Positions 1 through 5,025 of a stretch of 5,025 bases of DNA are shown piece after piece (position 1 is the first letter of the stretch; each line of letters starts with the position of its first letter). The translations under genes were made by a program, and so were the position numbers. The notes below the pieces were generated by a model. That model was not told the DNA's origin, searched no databases, and was given only the letters and a program-made list of their open reading frames with translations. This stretch comes from Xanthobacteraceae bacterium (GTDB taxonomy: Bacteria > Pseudomonadota > Alphaproteobacteria > Rhizobiales > Xanthobacteraceae), in NCBI GenBank assembly GCA_030648135.1, contig JAUSIF010000148.1:1-5025 (forward strand), written 5' to 3'.

Positions 1-1040
1 ATGTCGAGCACCGGAATTTCGTTGTAACCGGCGGCGACCAGCGTCTCGATCGTCTTCTTGTCGATCTCCTGCCCGGCCTCGGCGTGGATCTCGCCGCTCT
101 TCGCGTCTACCAGATCCTCGGCGATGTAATGCTTGAACAGGTCCTCGTCGGCGAGCTTGAGCGCCTTCAGTCCCTTCTCGGCGAGCACGCGCGCCTGACG
201 CACGGTGAGCTTCTTGCCCGCCTCGATCACCACGTCGCCCGAGTCGGCGTCGCGCAGATCGGTCGCGGCGATAAATCCCTTCATGCGCTTGGGATCGAAC
301 GGCACCCGCCAACCGCCGTCCTTGGTGCGCTTGAACACCAGCCGGTCGTAGAAGGTCCTGAGAATCTCCTCGCCGTCCATGCCGAGCGCGAACAAGAGCG
401 AAGTGACCGGAATCTTGCGCCGGCGGTCGATGCGCGCGTGCACGATGTCCTTGGCGTCGAACTCGATGTCGAGCCAGGAGCCGCGATAGGGAATGATCCG
501 CGCCGCGAACAAGAGCTTACCGCTTGAATGCGTCTTGCCCTTGTCGTGATCGAAGAACACGCCCGGGCTGCGGTGCATCTGGGAGACGATCACGCGCTCG
601 GTGCCGTTGACGATGAAGGTGCCGTTCATGGTCATGAGCGGGATGTCGCCCATGTAGACGTCCTGCTCCTTGATGTCCTTCACCGACTTGGCGCCGGTCT
701 CCGGGTCCACATCGAACACGATCAGCCGCAGGGTCACCTTGAGCGGGGCGGCGTAGGTCATGCCGCGTTGGCGGCACTCGTCGACGTCGTATTTCGGCGG
801 CTCGAACTCGTAGCGCACGAATTCGAGCATCGCCGACCCGGAAAAGTCGGAGATCGGAAACACCGACTTGAACACGGCCTGCAGGCCGTCGTCGCGCCGC
901 TCCGTCTTCGGATTCTCGAGCTGCAGGAACTGGTCGTAGGATGCCTTCTGCACCTCGATGAGGTTCGGCATCTCGGCAACTTCCCGAATCTTGCCGAAGA
1001 ACTTGCGAACCCGCTTGCGGCCGGTGAAGGTCTGCGCCAT
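1..1040 (-). CDS. rpoB: RNA polymerase beta subunit, N-terminal part (runs off window)
   Basis: Beta subunit of the core RNA polymerase, which with beta' forms the DNA/RNA channel and active site in the cytoplasm. I translated the frame by hand: it is open from the ATG at 1040 to the window edge, 346 codons plus two bases, about a quarter of a subunit usually near 1,350-1,390 residues. It begins [17 protein letters not shown] and carries conserved beta blocks: [11 protein letters not shown] (residues 153-163), [10 protein letters not shown] (186-195) and RIDRRRK (203-209), within the protrusion and lobe regions. Val152 aligns with E. coli Val146, a rifampicin-resistance site, and is wild type; the main rifampicin cluster lies outside the window. 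GAGGAG at 1052-1057, 11 bases upstream, supports the start. It is the last gene visible here, 295 bp after rplL. The N-terminus closely resembles Hyphomicrobiales RpoB. Identity is essentially certain. Confidence 0.98.
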   Translation of the reverse strand, partial: MAQTFTGRKRVRKFFGKIREVAEMPNLIEVQKASYDQFLQLENPKTERRDDGLQAVFKSVFPISDFSGSAMLEFVRYEFEPPKYDVDECRQRGMTYAAPLKVTLRLIVFDVDPETGAKSVKDIKEQDVYMGDIPLMTMNGTFIVNGTERVIVSQMHRSPGVFFDHDKGKTHSSGKLLFAARIIPYRGSWLDIEFDAKDIVHARIDRRRKIPVTSLLFALGMDGEEILRTFYDRLVFKRTKDGGWRVPFDPKRMKGFIAATDLRDADSGDVVIEAGKKLTVRQARVLAEKGLKALKLADEDLFKHYIAEDLVDAKSGEIHAEAGQEIDKKTIETLVAAGYNEIPVLD

Positions 1041-1067
1041 CTCGTTTCTCGCTCCTCAGGGACGAAA

Positions 1068-1083
1068 CCGCGGTGAACCGCGG
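1068..1083 (-). other. Small GC hairpin just upstream of the rpoB ribosome binding site
   Basis: Two copies of the self-complementary hexamer CCGCGG, separated by four bases, can form a six-pair stem. The hairpin ends 10 bases before the GAGGAG ribosome binding site of rpoB (1052-1057), so it leaves that site single-stranded. A role in rpoB translation or mRNA stability is only a positional inference. Confidence 0.45.
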
Positions 1084-1101
1084 CCGCCCGGATAATCCGC
1101 T

Positions 1102-1147
1102 GCCCGCTTGCGGCGGGCGTGGCGGGCGGCGCACCAAGCACCGCCCG
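1102..1147 (-). other. Two adjacent GC-rich hairpins in the rplL-rpoB spacer
   Basis: The first stem pairs GCCCGC (1102-1107) with GCGGGC (1113-1118) around a five-base loop. The second pairs CGGGCGG (1123-1129) with CCGCCCG (1141-1147) around an eleven-base loop. The region also repeats GGCGGGCG in direct orientation, so alternative pairings are possible. The very high GC content makes chance stems of this length more likely than elsewhere, which lowers confidence. Confidence 0.4.
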
Positions 1148-1158
1148 GCCTTTTGTTT

Positions 1159-1316
1159 GTCCGTCATGGCCGGACTTGTCACCGTAAGTCGGGCTTGCCC
1201 GACTTACGCCACTAACCCTTGACCGAACTCGGACAAGCCCGAGTTCGGCTGCCATCCACGACTCGATCTCTGCATCCCCGGATCGCGCTCGGCTTTGCCT
1301 CGCCGGTCCGGGGATG
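1159..1316. repeat. Probable dispersed palindromic (REP-like) intergenic element
   Basis: This block has three strong palindromes: 1184-1207 (10-bp perfect stem, CTTG loop), 1223-1248 (10-bp perfect stem, six-base loop) and 1273-1316 (10-bp perfect stem, extendable to 13 with one G-T pair). The first two share the core CGGGC-(TT or AA)-G-(T/C)CCGA, as if two diverged copies of one palindrome. On the minus strand the flanking words GAGTCGTGGATGGC and CCGGCCATGACGGAC resemble, from memory, a palindromic repeat common between genes of Hyphomicrobiales such as Bradyrhizobium and Rhodopseudomonas. I did not search for other copies and only one occurrence is in the window, so the mobile or dispersed nature is inferred. 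Confidence 0.5.
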
Positions 1317-1348
1317 GAATTGAAATAAGCGCGGCTTATTTCAATTCC
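1316..1348 (-). other. 15-bp perfect stem-loop spanning the rplL stop codon
   Basis: A perfect 15-bp inverted repeat, 1316-1330 against 1334-1348, encloses a three-base loop. The arm at 1334-1348 contains the last codons of rplL and its TAA stop (1336-1338), so the messenger forms a hairpin starting inside the coding sequence. The stem is richer in A and T than its surroundings. It is not followed by a T-run on the transcribed strand; the next bases begin another hairpin, sharing base 1316. It may act as a 3'-end stabiliser, a processing site or a weak attenuator between rplL and rpoB. Confidence 0.75.
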
Positions 1349-1701
1349 ACTTTCGCGCCGACTTTTTCGAGCGTGGCCTTGATCTTCGCCGCCTCGTCCT
1401 TGCTGACGCCTTCCTTGACGTTCTTCGGCGCACCCTCGACCAGATCCTTCGCCTCCTTGAGGCCGAGGCCGGTGATGGCGCGCACTTCCTTGATGACTTC
1501 GATCTTCTTGTCGCCGAAGGCAGCGAGGACGACCGTGAACTCGGTCTTCTCCTCGGCCGCCGCGGCGGCAGGCGCCGCCGCGACCGCGACCGCGGCCGCC
1601 GCCGAAACGCCCCACTTCTCCTCGAGCTGCTTGGCGAGATCGGCCGCCTCCAGCACGGTGAGCTTGGAAAGCTCGTCGACGATCTTCTCCAGATTTGCCA
1701 T
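1336..1701 (-). CDS. rplL: 50S ribosomal protein L7/L12
   Basis: The multicopy stalk protein that recruits and activates translational GTPases (EF-Tu, EF-G, IF2) on the large subunit. The 121-residue product has the normal three parts: an N-terminal dimerisation and L10-binding helical segment (residues 1-32), an alanine-rich flexible hinge (about 33-50), and the globular C-terminal domain (52-121) with the factor-binding segment GLGLKEAK at 78-85. Length matches the usual 120-130. The ATG start is preceded by AAGGA at 1709-1713 with a seven-base spacer. It lies 39 bp after rplJ, with its own ribosome binding site, as expected for a protein needed in several copies per ribosome. The stop codon is embedded in a perfect 15-bp hairpin. 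Identity is certain. Confidence 0.98.
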   Translation of the reverse strand: MANLEKIVDELSKLTVLEAADLAKQLEEKWGVSAAAAVAVAAAPAAAAAEEKTEFTVVLAAFGDKKIEVIKEVRAITGLGLKEAKDLVEGAPKNVKEGVSKDEAAKIKATLEKVGAKVELK

Positions 1702-1740
1702 TTCCTGTTCCTTTCGGTTCGAACCTTGTTACCGGAACCG

Positions 1741-2259
1741 CTACGCGGCTTCGCTCTTTTGGGCATAAGCCCCGAACACCCGCGCCAACTTCTGCGCCGG
1801 CGCGTTCACGACTTGCGCGATCTTGGTCGCCGGCGCCTGGATCAGGCCGACGATCTTCGCGCGCAATTCGTCGAGCGTCGGAAGCGCGGCGAGCGCCTTG
1901 ACGCCATCGAGGTTCAGGGCGGTCGCTCCCATCGCCCCGCCCAGGATCACGAACTTATCGTGCCCCTTGGCGAACTCGACTGCGACCTTGGGCGCCGTCA
2001 CCGGATCGCTGGAATAGGCGATCACGGTCGGCCCCTTTAACAGGGGCGCGACATGGGCGACGTCCGTGCCTTCGAGAGCTTTCTTGGCGAGGCGGTTCTT
2101 CGCGACCTTCACCCCGGCCCCCTGCCGCTTCATCTGCCGACGCAAGATCGACATCTGGGCGACGGTGAGCCCGGAATAGTGAGCCACCACGACGGCAGCG
2201 GCGCCTTTGAAGACGCCGTTGAGGGTCGTGACCAGCTCCTTCTTTTCCGCTCGGTCCAC
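1741..2259 (-). CDS. rplJ: 50S ribosomal protein L10
   Basis: L10 anchors L7/L12 dimers to 23S rRNA and forms the base of the ribosomal stalk; the L10-L12 complex usually represses its own mRNA leader. The 172-residue product starts [10 protein letters not shown], typical for alphaproteobacterial L10, from a GTG codon (2257-2259) with GGAG at 2267-2270 and a seven-base spacer. Residues 1 to about 125 form the rRNA-binding domain. The C-terminal helix holds three near-perfect 11-residue repeats starting KIVGL (135-145), KIAQV (146-156) and KLARV (157-167), which suggests three L12-dimer docking sites instead of the two in E. coli (165 residues). It ends with TAG, 39 bp before rplL, and follows a 352-bp leader after rplA. 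Identity is certain; the repeat interpretation is inference. Confidence 0.97.
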   Translation of the reverse strand: MDRAEKKELVTTLNGVFKGAAAVVVAHYSGLTVAQMSILRRQMKRQGAGVKVAKNRLAKKALEGTDVAHVAPLLKGPTVIAYSSDPVTAPKVAVEFAKGHDKFVILGGAMGATALNLDGVKALAALPTLDELRAKIVGLIQAPATKIAQVVNAPAQKLARVFGAYAQKSEAA

Positions 2260-2274
2260 GTTCTCTCTCCGGTT

Positions 2275-2295
2275 GGCGGCGAGAACTTCGCCGCC
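2275..2295 (-). other. Eight-pair hairpin beside the rplJ ribosome binding site
   Basis: GGCGGCGA at 2275-2282 pairs perfectly with TCGCCGCC at 2288-2295 around a five-base loop. The stem ends four bases before the GGAG ribosome binding site of rplJ (2267-2270), close enough to affect ribosome access. It may be the last helix of the autoregulatory leader, though this is positional inference. Confidence 0.55.
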
Positions 2296-2532
2296 GGTTT
2301 CACCTTGCCGGCCCGCTCTCTGTCACTAGGGACAAAGGAACGGTCCGACGCTCCACTTGCCCTGTACGCCTGGGCCAGCCGGCCAAGGTGCGGTTCGAAC
2401 CGATCAGGGCTTGCGCCCGAAACCGGCCGATCCCCGTCTGTGCAGGCCCTCGCGGATTAAGCGGAGGCTTGCGCCTTCGCGCCTGCAGTCTCGGACAGGA
2501 CGCCGGACGGCTCATCGCCTTCCGGCCACTCC

Positions 2533-2558
2533 CGCAAGCAGCACTTGAACTGCTTGCG
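2533..2558 (-). other. Nine-pair hairpin downstream of rplA
   Basis: CGCAAGCAG (2533-2541) pairs perfectly with CTGCTTGCG (2550-2558), leaving an eight-base loop. It starts about 53 bases after the rplA stop. The transcribed strand continues with GGGAGTGGCCGG and has no T-run, so I do not call an intrinsic terminator. It could mark the end of the L11-L1 unit as a processing or pausing structure, or form the upper part of the rplJ leader. Confidence 0.5.
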
Positions 2559-2611
2559 AAACTCGTTGCGAACCGTTTCCGAACTCCCGGAAACGACTCG
2601 AAAAATCGCTC

Positions 2612-3310
2612 TCAGCGTCCGAAGACGCTATTCGTCTCCACATGAACACCTGGGCCCATCGTCGAGGAAATTGCGATCCTCCGGATGAACGTGCCCTTGA
2701 TGCCCTGCGGCTTCGATTTCGCCACCGCGTCGGCGAAAGCGCGGATGTTCTGCGTGAGCTGCTCGGCCGTGAACGAGGCCTTGCCGATCCCGGCCTGGAC
2801 GATACCCGCCTTCTCGACGCGAAATTCGACGGCGCCGCCCTTCTGCGCCTTGATGGCGGCGACGAGATCGTTGGTGACGGTGCCGACCTTGGGGTTCGGC
2901 ATCAGCCCGCGCGGACCCAGCACCTTCCCGAGCCGGCCGACGAGCGGCATCATGTCGGGCGTGGCGACGCAGCGATCGAAGTCGATCTGCCCGGCATTCA
3001 CCTTCTCCACCAGATCCTCGGCGCCGACGATATCGGCGCCCGCGGCCTTGGCCTCGTCGGCCTTGGCGCCCTTGGCGAACACGGCGACCTTGGCGCTGCG
3101 GCCGGAACCGTTCGGCAGATTGCAGACGCCGCGCACCATCTGCTCGGAATGGCGCGGATCGACGCCCAAGTTCATCGCCACCTCGATGGTCTCATCGAAC
3201 TTGGCCTTGGCGCGATCCTTCACCAGCTTCACCGCCTCCTCGAGCGGATAGGCCTTGATCGGCTCGATCCCCTCGCGGGCGGCGCGAAAACGTTTTCCCG
3301 GTTTGCTCAT
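2612..3310 (-). CDS. rplA: 50S ribosomal protein L1
   Basis: L1 forms the mobile stalk at the E site, binds helices 76-78 of 23S rRNA and helps release deacylated tRNA; in many bacteria it also represses its own rplK-rplA mRNA. The product has 232 residues, the normal bacterial length. It starts [15 protein letters not shown], and the L1 signature [16 protein letters not shown] lies at residues 128-143, inside the two-domain fold whose ends form the RNA-binding domain. The ATG lies only four bases after the rplK stop, and the ribosome binding site (GGGGTG) overlaps the end of rplK, so the two genes are probably translationally coupled. It ends with TGA. Nothing is unusual in the protein. Identity is certain. 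Confidence 0.98.
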   Translation of the reverse strand: MSKPGKRFRAAREGIEPIKAYPLEEAVKLVKDRAKAKFDETIEVAMNLGVDPRHSEQMVRGVCNLPNGSGRSAKVAVFAKGAKADEAKAAGADIVGAEDLVEKVNAGQIDFDRCVATPDMMPLVGRLGKVLGPRGLMPNPKVGTVTNDLVAAIKAQKGGAVEFRVEKAGIVQAGIGKASFTAEQLTQNIRAFADAVAKSKPQGIKGTFIRRIAISSTMGPGVHVETNSVFGR

Positions 3311-3314
3311 GGCC

Positions 3315-3743
3315 TCACCCCGTGACCTCGATGCCCATGGAGCGGGCGGAACCCTCGATCATGCGCATGGCCGCATCGATGGTGTCGCAGTTCAGGTCCT
3401 TCATCTTCTTCTCGGCGATTTCCTTGACCTGCGCCTTGGAAACCTGGGCGATCGGCTCGCGGCCGGGTGTGCCCGACCCCTGTTCGATCTTCGCCGCCTT
3501 CTTCAGGAAATAGGACACCGGCGGCGTATTCAGCACGAAGGTGAAGGAACGGTCGCCATATATGGTGATGGTGACGGGGATCGGCATCCCCTTCTCCATC
3601 TTCTGGGTCTGGGCGTTGAACGCCTTGCAGAACTCCATGATGTTGAGGCCGCGCTGGCCCAAAGCCGGGCCGATCGGCGGCGCCGGATTGGCGGCGCCCG
3701 CCGGCACCTGCAGCTTCAGCGTACCCGTTACCTTCTTCGCCAT
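3315..3743 (-). CDS. rplK: 50S ribosomal protein L11
   Basis: L11 binds the GTPase-associated region of 23S rRNA (around helices 43-44) with L10-L12, takes part in factor-dependent GTP hydrolysis and, in many bacteria, in the stringent response; it is the target area of thiostrepton. The product has 142 residues, the standard proteobacterial length. The N-terminal domain (about 1-70) contains the proline-rich segment [11 protein letters not shown] at 22-32, and the C-terminal rRNA-binding domain (about 76-142) contains the family-typical stretch [20 protein letters not shown] at 112-131. The ATG has GGAG at 3750-3753 with a six-base spacer. It follows nusG by 92 bp and precedes rplA by 4 bp. 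Identity is certain. Confidence 0.98.
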   Translation of the reverse strand: MAKKVTGTLKLQVPAGAANPAPPIGPALGQRGLNIMEFCKAFNAQTQKMEKGMPIPVTITIYGDRSFTFVLNTPPVSYFLKKAAKIEQGSGTPGREPIAQVSKAQVKEIAEKKMKDLNCDTIDAAMRMIEGSARSMGIEVTG

Positions 3744-3835
3744 TCCTCACTCCCATTCCGCTCCGGCACCAGCCGGGGTCGGGTTCCGTGGTGCGGTCCG
3801 GGCGCTTGGCGTACGCCCTTTCCTGCCACAGCCGT
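3744..3835 (-). promoter_or_regulatory. rplK leader with a bulged hairpin, possible L1 site
   Basis: The 92-bp nusG-rplK spacer contains an imperfect hairpin: GCACCA (3766-3771) pairs with TGGTGC (3789-3794), then a two-base bulge (3772-3773) leads to a further three pairs (3774-3776 with 3786-3788). A second possible stem is GGGCG (3800-3804) with CGCCC (3814-3818). In other bacteria L1 represses its operon by binding an asymmetric helix in the rplK leader that mimics its rRNA site. A bulged helix in this place fits that idea, but I could not match the known L1 sequence motif. No promoter was recognised. Confidence 0.35.
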
Positions 3836-4378
3836 TCAGCCCTTCTCGACCTGGCTGAACTCCAATTCCACCGGGGTCGCCCGGCCGAAAATCGAGACCG
3901 CCACCTTGAGCCGCGAGCGGTCCTCGTCCACTTCCTCGACCGTGCCGTTGAACGACGCGAACGGCCCGTCCGAAACCCGCACCTGTTCGCCGACCTCGAA
4001 GGTGATCGAGGGCTTCGGCCGCTCGATACCCTCCTGCACCTGATGCAGGATGCGGTTGGCCTCCACGTCGGTGATCGGGATCGGCTTCTTGTCGGCGCCG
4101 AGGAAGCCGGTCACCTTCGGCGTGTTCTTGATCAGGTGATAGACCTCATCCGTCAGCTCGCATTTCACCAGCACGTAACCGGGGAAGAATTTCCGCTCGG
4201 CATCGATCTTCCGGCCACGCCTCACCTCCACCACTTTCTCGGTCGGAACCAGAATCTCCTCGAACAAATCGCCAAGGCCCCGGCTCTGCGCCTGCTCGCG
4301 GATCGACTCCGCGACCTTCTTCTCGAAGTTCGAGTAGGCGTGCACGATGTACCAGCGCTTGGCCAAACGGATCTCCAT
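3836..4378 (-). CDS. nusG: Transcription termination/antitermination factor NusG
   Basis: NusG binds elongating RNA polymerase, suppresses backtracking, interacts with Rho and links polymerase to the ribosome through S10. The product has up to 180 residues. The NGN domain (about 5-115) begins [16 protein letters not shown] and contains FFPGYV at 64-69; the KOW domain (about 125-178) contains [15 protein letters not shown] at 133-147. Two starts compete. The ATG at 4376-4378 shares its A with the secE TGA stop, suggesting coupling, but has no clear ribosome binding site. A TTG at 4364-4366 has GGAG (4373-4376) six bases upstream and would give [11 protein letters not shown]..., 176 residues, the usual alphaproteobacterial N-terminus. 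The longer form is given here. Gene identity is certain; the start is not. Confidence 0.96.
   Translation of the reverse strand: MEIRLAKRWYIVHAYSNFEKKVAESIREQAQSRGLGDLFEEILVPTEKVVEVRRGRKIDAERKFFPGYVLVKCELTDEVYHLIKNTPKVTGFLGADKKPIPITDVEANRILHQVQEGIERPKPSITFEVGEQVRVSDGPFASFNGTVEEVDEDRSRLKVAVSIFGRATPVELEFSQVEKG
4373..4376 (-). promoter_or_regulatory. Ribosome binding site within nusG favouring a TTG start
   Basis: GGAG, formed by the last base of the ATG and the next codon, stands six bases upstream of the TTG at 4364-4366, an ideal spacing. The ATG itself is preceded by GCTGCGCTG, with no purine-rich site. This is the main sequence argument for initiation at TTG, four codons downstream. Confidence 0.5.
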
Positions 4379-4575
4379 CAGCGCAGCAGGGCGAGCACGA
4401 AGCTCAAGGCCATCCGGATCACCTGATCAACGACCAGAAAGAAGATCGCGGCAGCGATGGAGAACACGAACACCATCGCGGTCGTGATCAGGGTCTCGCG
4501 CCGCGTCGGCCAAGTCACCTTCGAGGTCTCGGCGCGAACCTGCTGCAGAAATTCGAACGGATTTATCTTCGCCAT
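4378..4575 (-). CDS. secE: Preprotein translocase subunit SecE
   Basis: SecE is an essential inner-membrane subunit of the SecYEG export channel; it clamps and stabilises SecY. The product has 65 residues, the short one-helix form usual outside the enterobacteria (E. coli SecE has 127 residues and three helices). It starts [20 protein letters not shown], followed by the conserved cytoplasmic motif TWPTRRE at 21-27 and one membrane helix at about 31-50 (hydrophobic run [17 protein letters not shown] at 33-49). The ATG at 4573-4575 has AGGA at 4582-4585 with a six-base spacer. The frame stays open upstream to 4722, but that extension would run into the tRNA gene and lacks SecE features. Its TGA stop overlaps the possible nusG ATG by one base. 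Identity is very secure. Confidence 0.97.
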   Translation of the reverse strand: MAKINPFEFLQQVRAETSKVTWPTRRETLITTAMVFVFSIAAAIFFLVVDQVIRMALSFVLALLR

Positions 4576-4692
4576 CTCTGTTCCTGCTAGGGCGCGCGGT
4601 ACTGTTGCGCGCTGCTTCGACTTTTGTTCTGCGCTCGCCTGTTCAGCCGCGACGGGAGCCGCTTCCAACCTTCCTCCTGCCGCCTTGCCGCC
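4576..4692 (-). other. tRNA-Trp to secE spacer with two hairpins
   Basis: The 117-bp spacer holds no gene. A six-pair stem of two GCGCGC blocks (4592-4597/4607-4612) with a nine-base loop lies just upstream of the secE ribosome binding site (4582-4585). A second stem, CCTGCC (4676-4681) with GGCAGG (4694-4699), overlaps the 3' end of the tRNA. As the tRNA must be cut from a transcript that continues into secE, this spacer is where 3' processing and the new mRNA 5' end would arise. No promoter or T-run terminator is visible. Confidence 0.5.
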
Positions 4693-4769
4693 TGGCAGGA
4701 GTGGAGGGACTCGAACCCCCAACCCCCGGTTTTGGAGACCGGTGCTCTAGCCAATTGAGCTACACTCCT
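4693..4769 (-). tRNA. trnW: tRNA-Trp (anticodon CCA)
   Basis: The minus strand folds into a complete cloverleaf of 77 bases including an encoded 3' CCA (4693-4695). The seven-pair acceptor stem is AGGAGTG (4763-4769) with CACTCCT (4697-4703), with G as discriminator at 4696. The D stem is GCTC/GAGC with a nine-base loop. The five-pair anticodon stem CCGGT/ACCGG encloses the loop CTCCAAA, with CCA at 4733-4735 reading the UGG tryptophan codon. There is a five-base variable loop and a T arm with the TTCGAGT loop. It lies 25 bp after tuf and 117 bp before secE on the same strand, the tuf-trnW-secE order common in alphaproteobacteria, and is probably cut from the operon transcript. Confidence 0.97.
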
Positions 4770-4794
4770 TCGGAGGCAGTCTGCGCATGCGGCG

Positions 4795-5025
4795 CTATTC
4801 GATGATCTTCGCCACCACGCCGGCACCAACAGTTCTTCCACCTTCCCGGATGGCGAAGCGCAGCTTCTCCTCCATCGCGATCGGCACGATCAGCTGCACC
4901 GTCATGGACACATTGTCGCCCGGCATCACCATCTCCGTGCCCGCAGGCAGTTCCACCACCCCGGTCACGTCCGTGGTCCGGAAGTAAAACTGCGGCCGGT
5001 AATTGGTGAAGAACGGCGTGTGCCG
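4795..5025 (-). CDS. tuf: Elongation factor Tu, C-terminal part (start outside window)
   Basis: EF-Tu carries aminoacyl-tRNA to the ribosomal A site as a GTP complex. Only the last 76 residues and the TAG stop (4795-4797) are in the window; the frame is open to the edge. The fragment covers most of domain 3, which contacts the tRNA T arm, reading [21 protein letters not shown] near its start, then [13 protein letters not shown], and ending [17 protein letters not shown]. The full protein is usually 391-397 residues. The GTP-binding domain is not visible. The ending AKIIE, rather than E. coli's AKVLG, fits alphaproteobacteria. The gene leads into trnW 25 bp downstream. A second tuf copy often exists near rpsG-fusA in such genomes, but cannot be judged here. 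Confidence 0.97.
   Translation of the reverse strand, partial: RHTPFFTNYRPQFYFRTTDVTGVVELPAGTEMVMPGDNVSMTVQLIVPIAMEEKLRFAIREGGRTVGAGVVAKIIE

Larger units (their letters stand above)
1041..1335 (-). other. rplL-rpoB intergenic region, dense in hairpins
   Basis: This 295-bp spacer has no credible gene. Inspection by eye finds eight inverted repeats that together span most of it: stems at 1068-1073/1078-1083, 1102-1107/1113-1118, 1123-1129/1141-1147, 1159-1163/1171-1175, 1184-1193/1198-1207, 1223-1232/1239-1248, 1273-1282/1307-1316 and 1316-1330/1334-1348, the last reaching into rplL. None is followed on the transcribed strand by a run of T, so none looks like a complete intrinsic terminator. 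In E. coli the equivalent gap holds a partial terminator and an RNase III processing site that lower rpoB expression relative to rplL; a similar role here is inference. Confidence 0.7.
2260..2611 (-). promoter_or_regulatory. Structured rplJ leader between rplA and rplJ
   Basis: This 352-bp gap contains no credible gene. In bacteria the region before rplJ commonly carries the binding site for the L10-(L12) complex, which feeds back on rplJ-rplL translation, and often a promoter. Visible structures in transcript order are a seven-pair stem at 2574-2580/2589-2595, a nine-pair stem at 2533-2541/2550-2558, a GGGC-GCAA-GCCC tetraloop hairpin at 2406-2417, and an eight-pair stem at 2275-2282/2288-2295. 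The segment around 2420-2465, reading CTGCACAGACGGGG on the minus strand, looks like the sort of conserved sequence I associate with alphaproteobacterial L10 leaders, but I did not align it. I see no clear -35/-10 promoter pair. The regulatory call rests on position and structure. Confidence 0.55.

Noticed and set aside
84..527. Plus-strand open frame of 147 codons
   Set aside because: It is antisense to rpoB in a high-GC sequence where opposite frames stay open; the product resembles no family and has no ribosome binding site.
528..1076. Plus-strand open frame of 182 codons
   Set aside because: It lies antisense to the start of rpoB and its composition (His, Leu, Arg, Val rich) is typical of a shadow of a conserved gene.
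517..1182. Minus-strand open frame of 221 codons over the start of rpoB
   Set aside because: It is out of frame with the conserved rpoB reading, which translates to clear beta-subunit sequence.
1184..1248. Intrinsic terminators between rplL and rpoB
   Set aside because: The stems are strong, but no run of T follows any of them on the transcribed strand, and rpoB would be cut off from its operon.
758..1615. Minus-strand open frame of 285 codons across rplL, the gap and rpoB
   Set aside because: It is in the wrong frame for both genes; the product is low-complexity Arg/Gly/Ser typical of a GC-rich shadow.
2533..2558. Terminator after rplA
   Set aside because: A nine-pair stem is present but is followed by GGGAGTGGCC, not T residues.
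2260..2611. Sigma-70 type promoter for rplJ
   Set aside because: No pair of -35 and -10 hexamers with correct spacing could be recognised; a promoter may still exist.
2642..3325. Plus-strand open frame of 227 codons
   Set aside because: It mirrors rplA almost exactly on the other strand; rplA is unmistakable.
4378..4722. Longer secE start giving 114 residues
   Set aside because: The upstream start lies inside the tRNA-Trp gene, and the extra 49 residues lack SecE features; the ATG at 4575 has a good ribosome binding site.

Overview
The window holds a conserved bacterial transcription-translation operon, read entirely on the minus strand: 3' end of tuf (EF-Tu), tRNA-Trp(CCA), secE, nusG, rplK (L11), rplA (L1), rplJ (L10), rplL (L7/L12) and the 5' part of rpoB (RNA polymerase beta). 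No plus-strand gene is convincing. The beta N-terminus, the NusG of about 176-180 residues, the short one-helix SecE, the EF-Tu tail ending AKIIE, the high-GC codon use and the tuf-trnW-secE order all point to an alphaproteobacterium, most likely of the Hyphomicrobiales (Rhizobiales). That placement is by recognition of the proteins, not by a search.

Layout in order of transcription (high to low coordinates): tuf tail 5025-4795; 25-bp spacer; tRNA-Trp 4769-4693; 117-bp spacer with two hairpins; secE 4575-4378; nusG 4378-3836, overlapping secE by one base; 92-bp spacer with a bulged hairpin; rplK 3743-3315; 4-bp spacer; rplA 3310-2612; 352-bp structured leader; rplJ 2259-1741 (GTG start); 39-bp spacer; rplL 1701-1336; 295-bp spacer packed with hairpins; rpoB from 1040 to the window edge.

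The genes together supply the GTPase-recruiting stalk of the ribosome (L10, L7/L12, L11), the L1 stalk, EF-Tu, one tRNA, a subunit of the protein-export channel, a transcription elongation factor and the RNA polymerase core. In studied bacteria this cluster is controlled by ribosomal-protein feedback on mRNA leaders (L1 on rplK-rplA, L10-L12 on rplJ-rplL) and by attenuation or RNase processing before rpoB. The structured gaps here sit where such control would act, but no motif was matched computationally.

The genes are ordinary; I see no new multi-gene system, phage, insertion sequence or CRISPR. The parts that merit attention are non-coding: the run of hairpins between rplL and rpoB, which looks partly like a dispersed palindromic repeat and includes a 15-bp perfect stem that incorporates the rplL stop codon; the rplJ leader; a possible TTG start of nusG; and three tandem 11-residue repeats in the L12-binding helix of L10.
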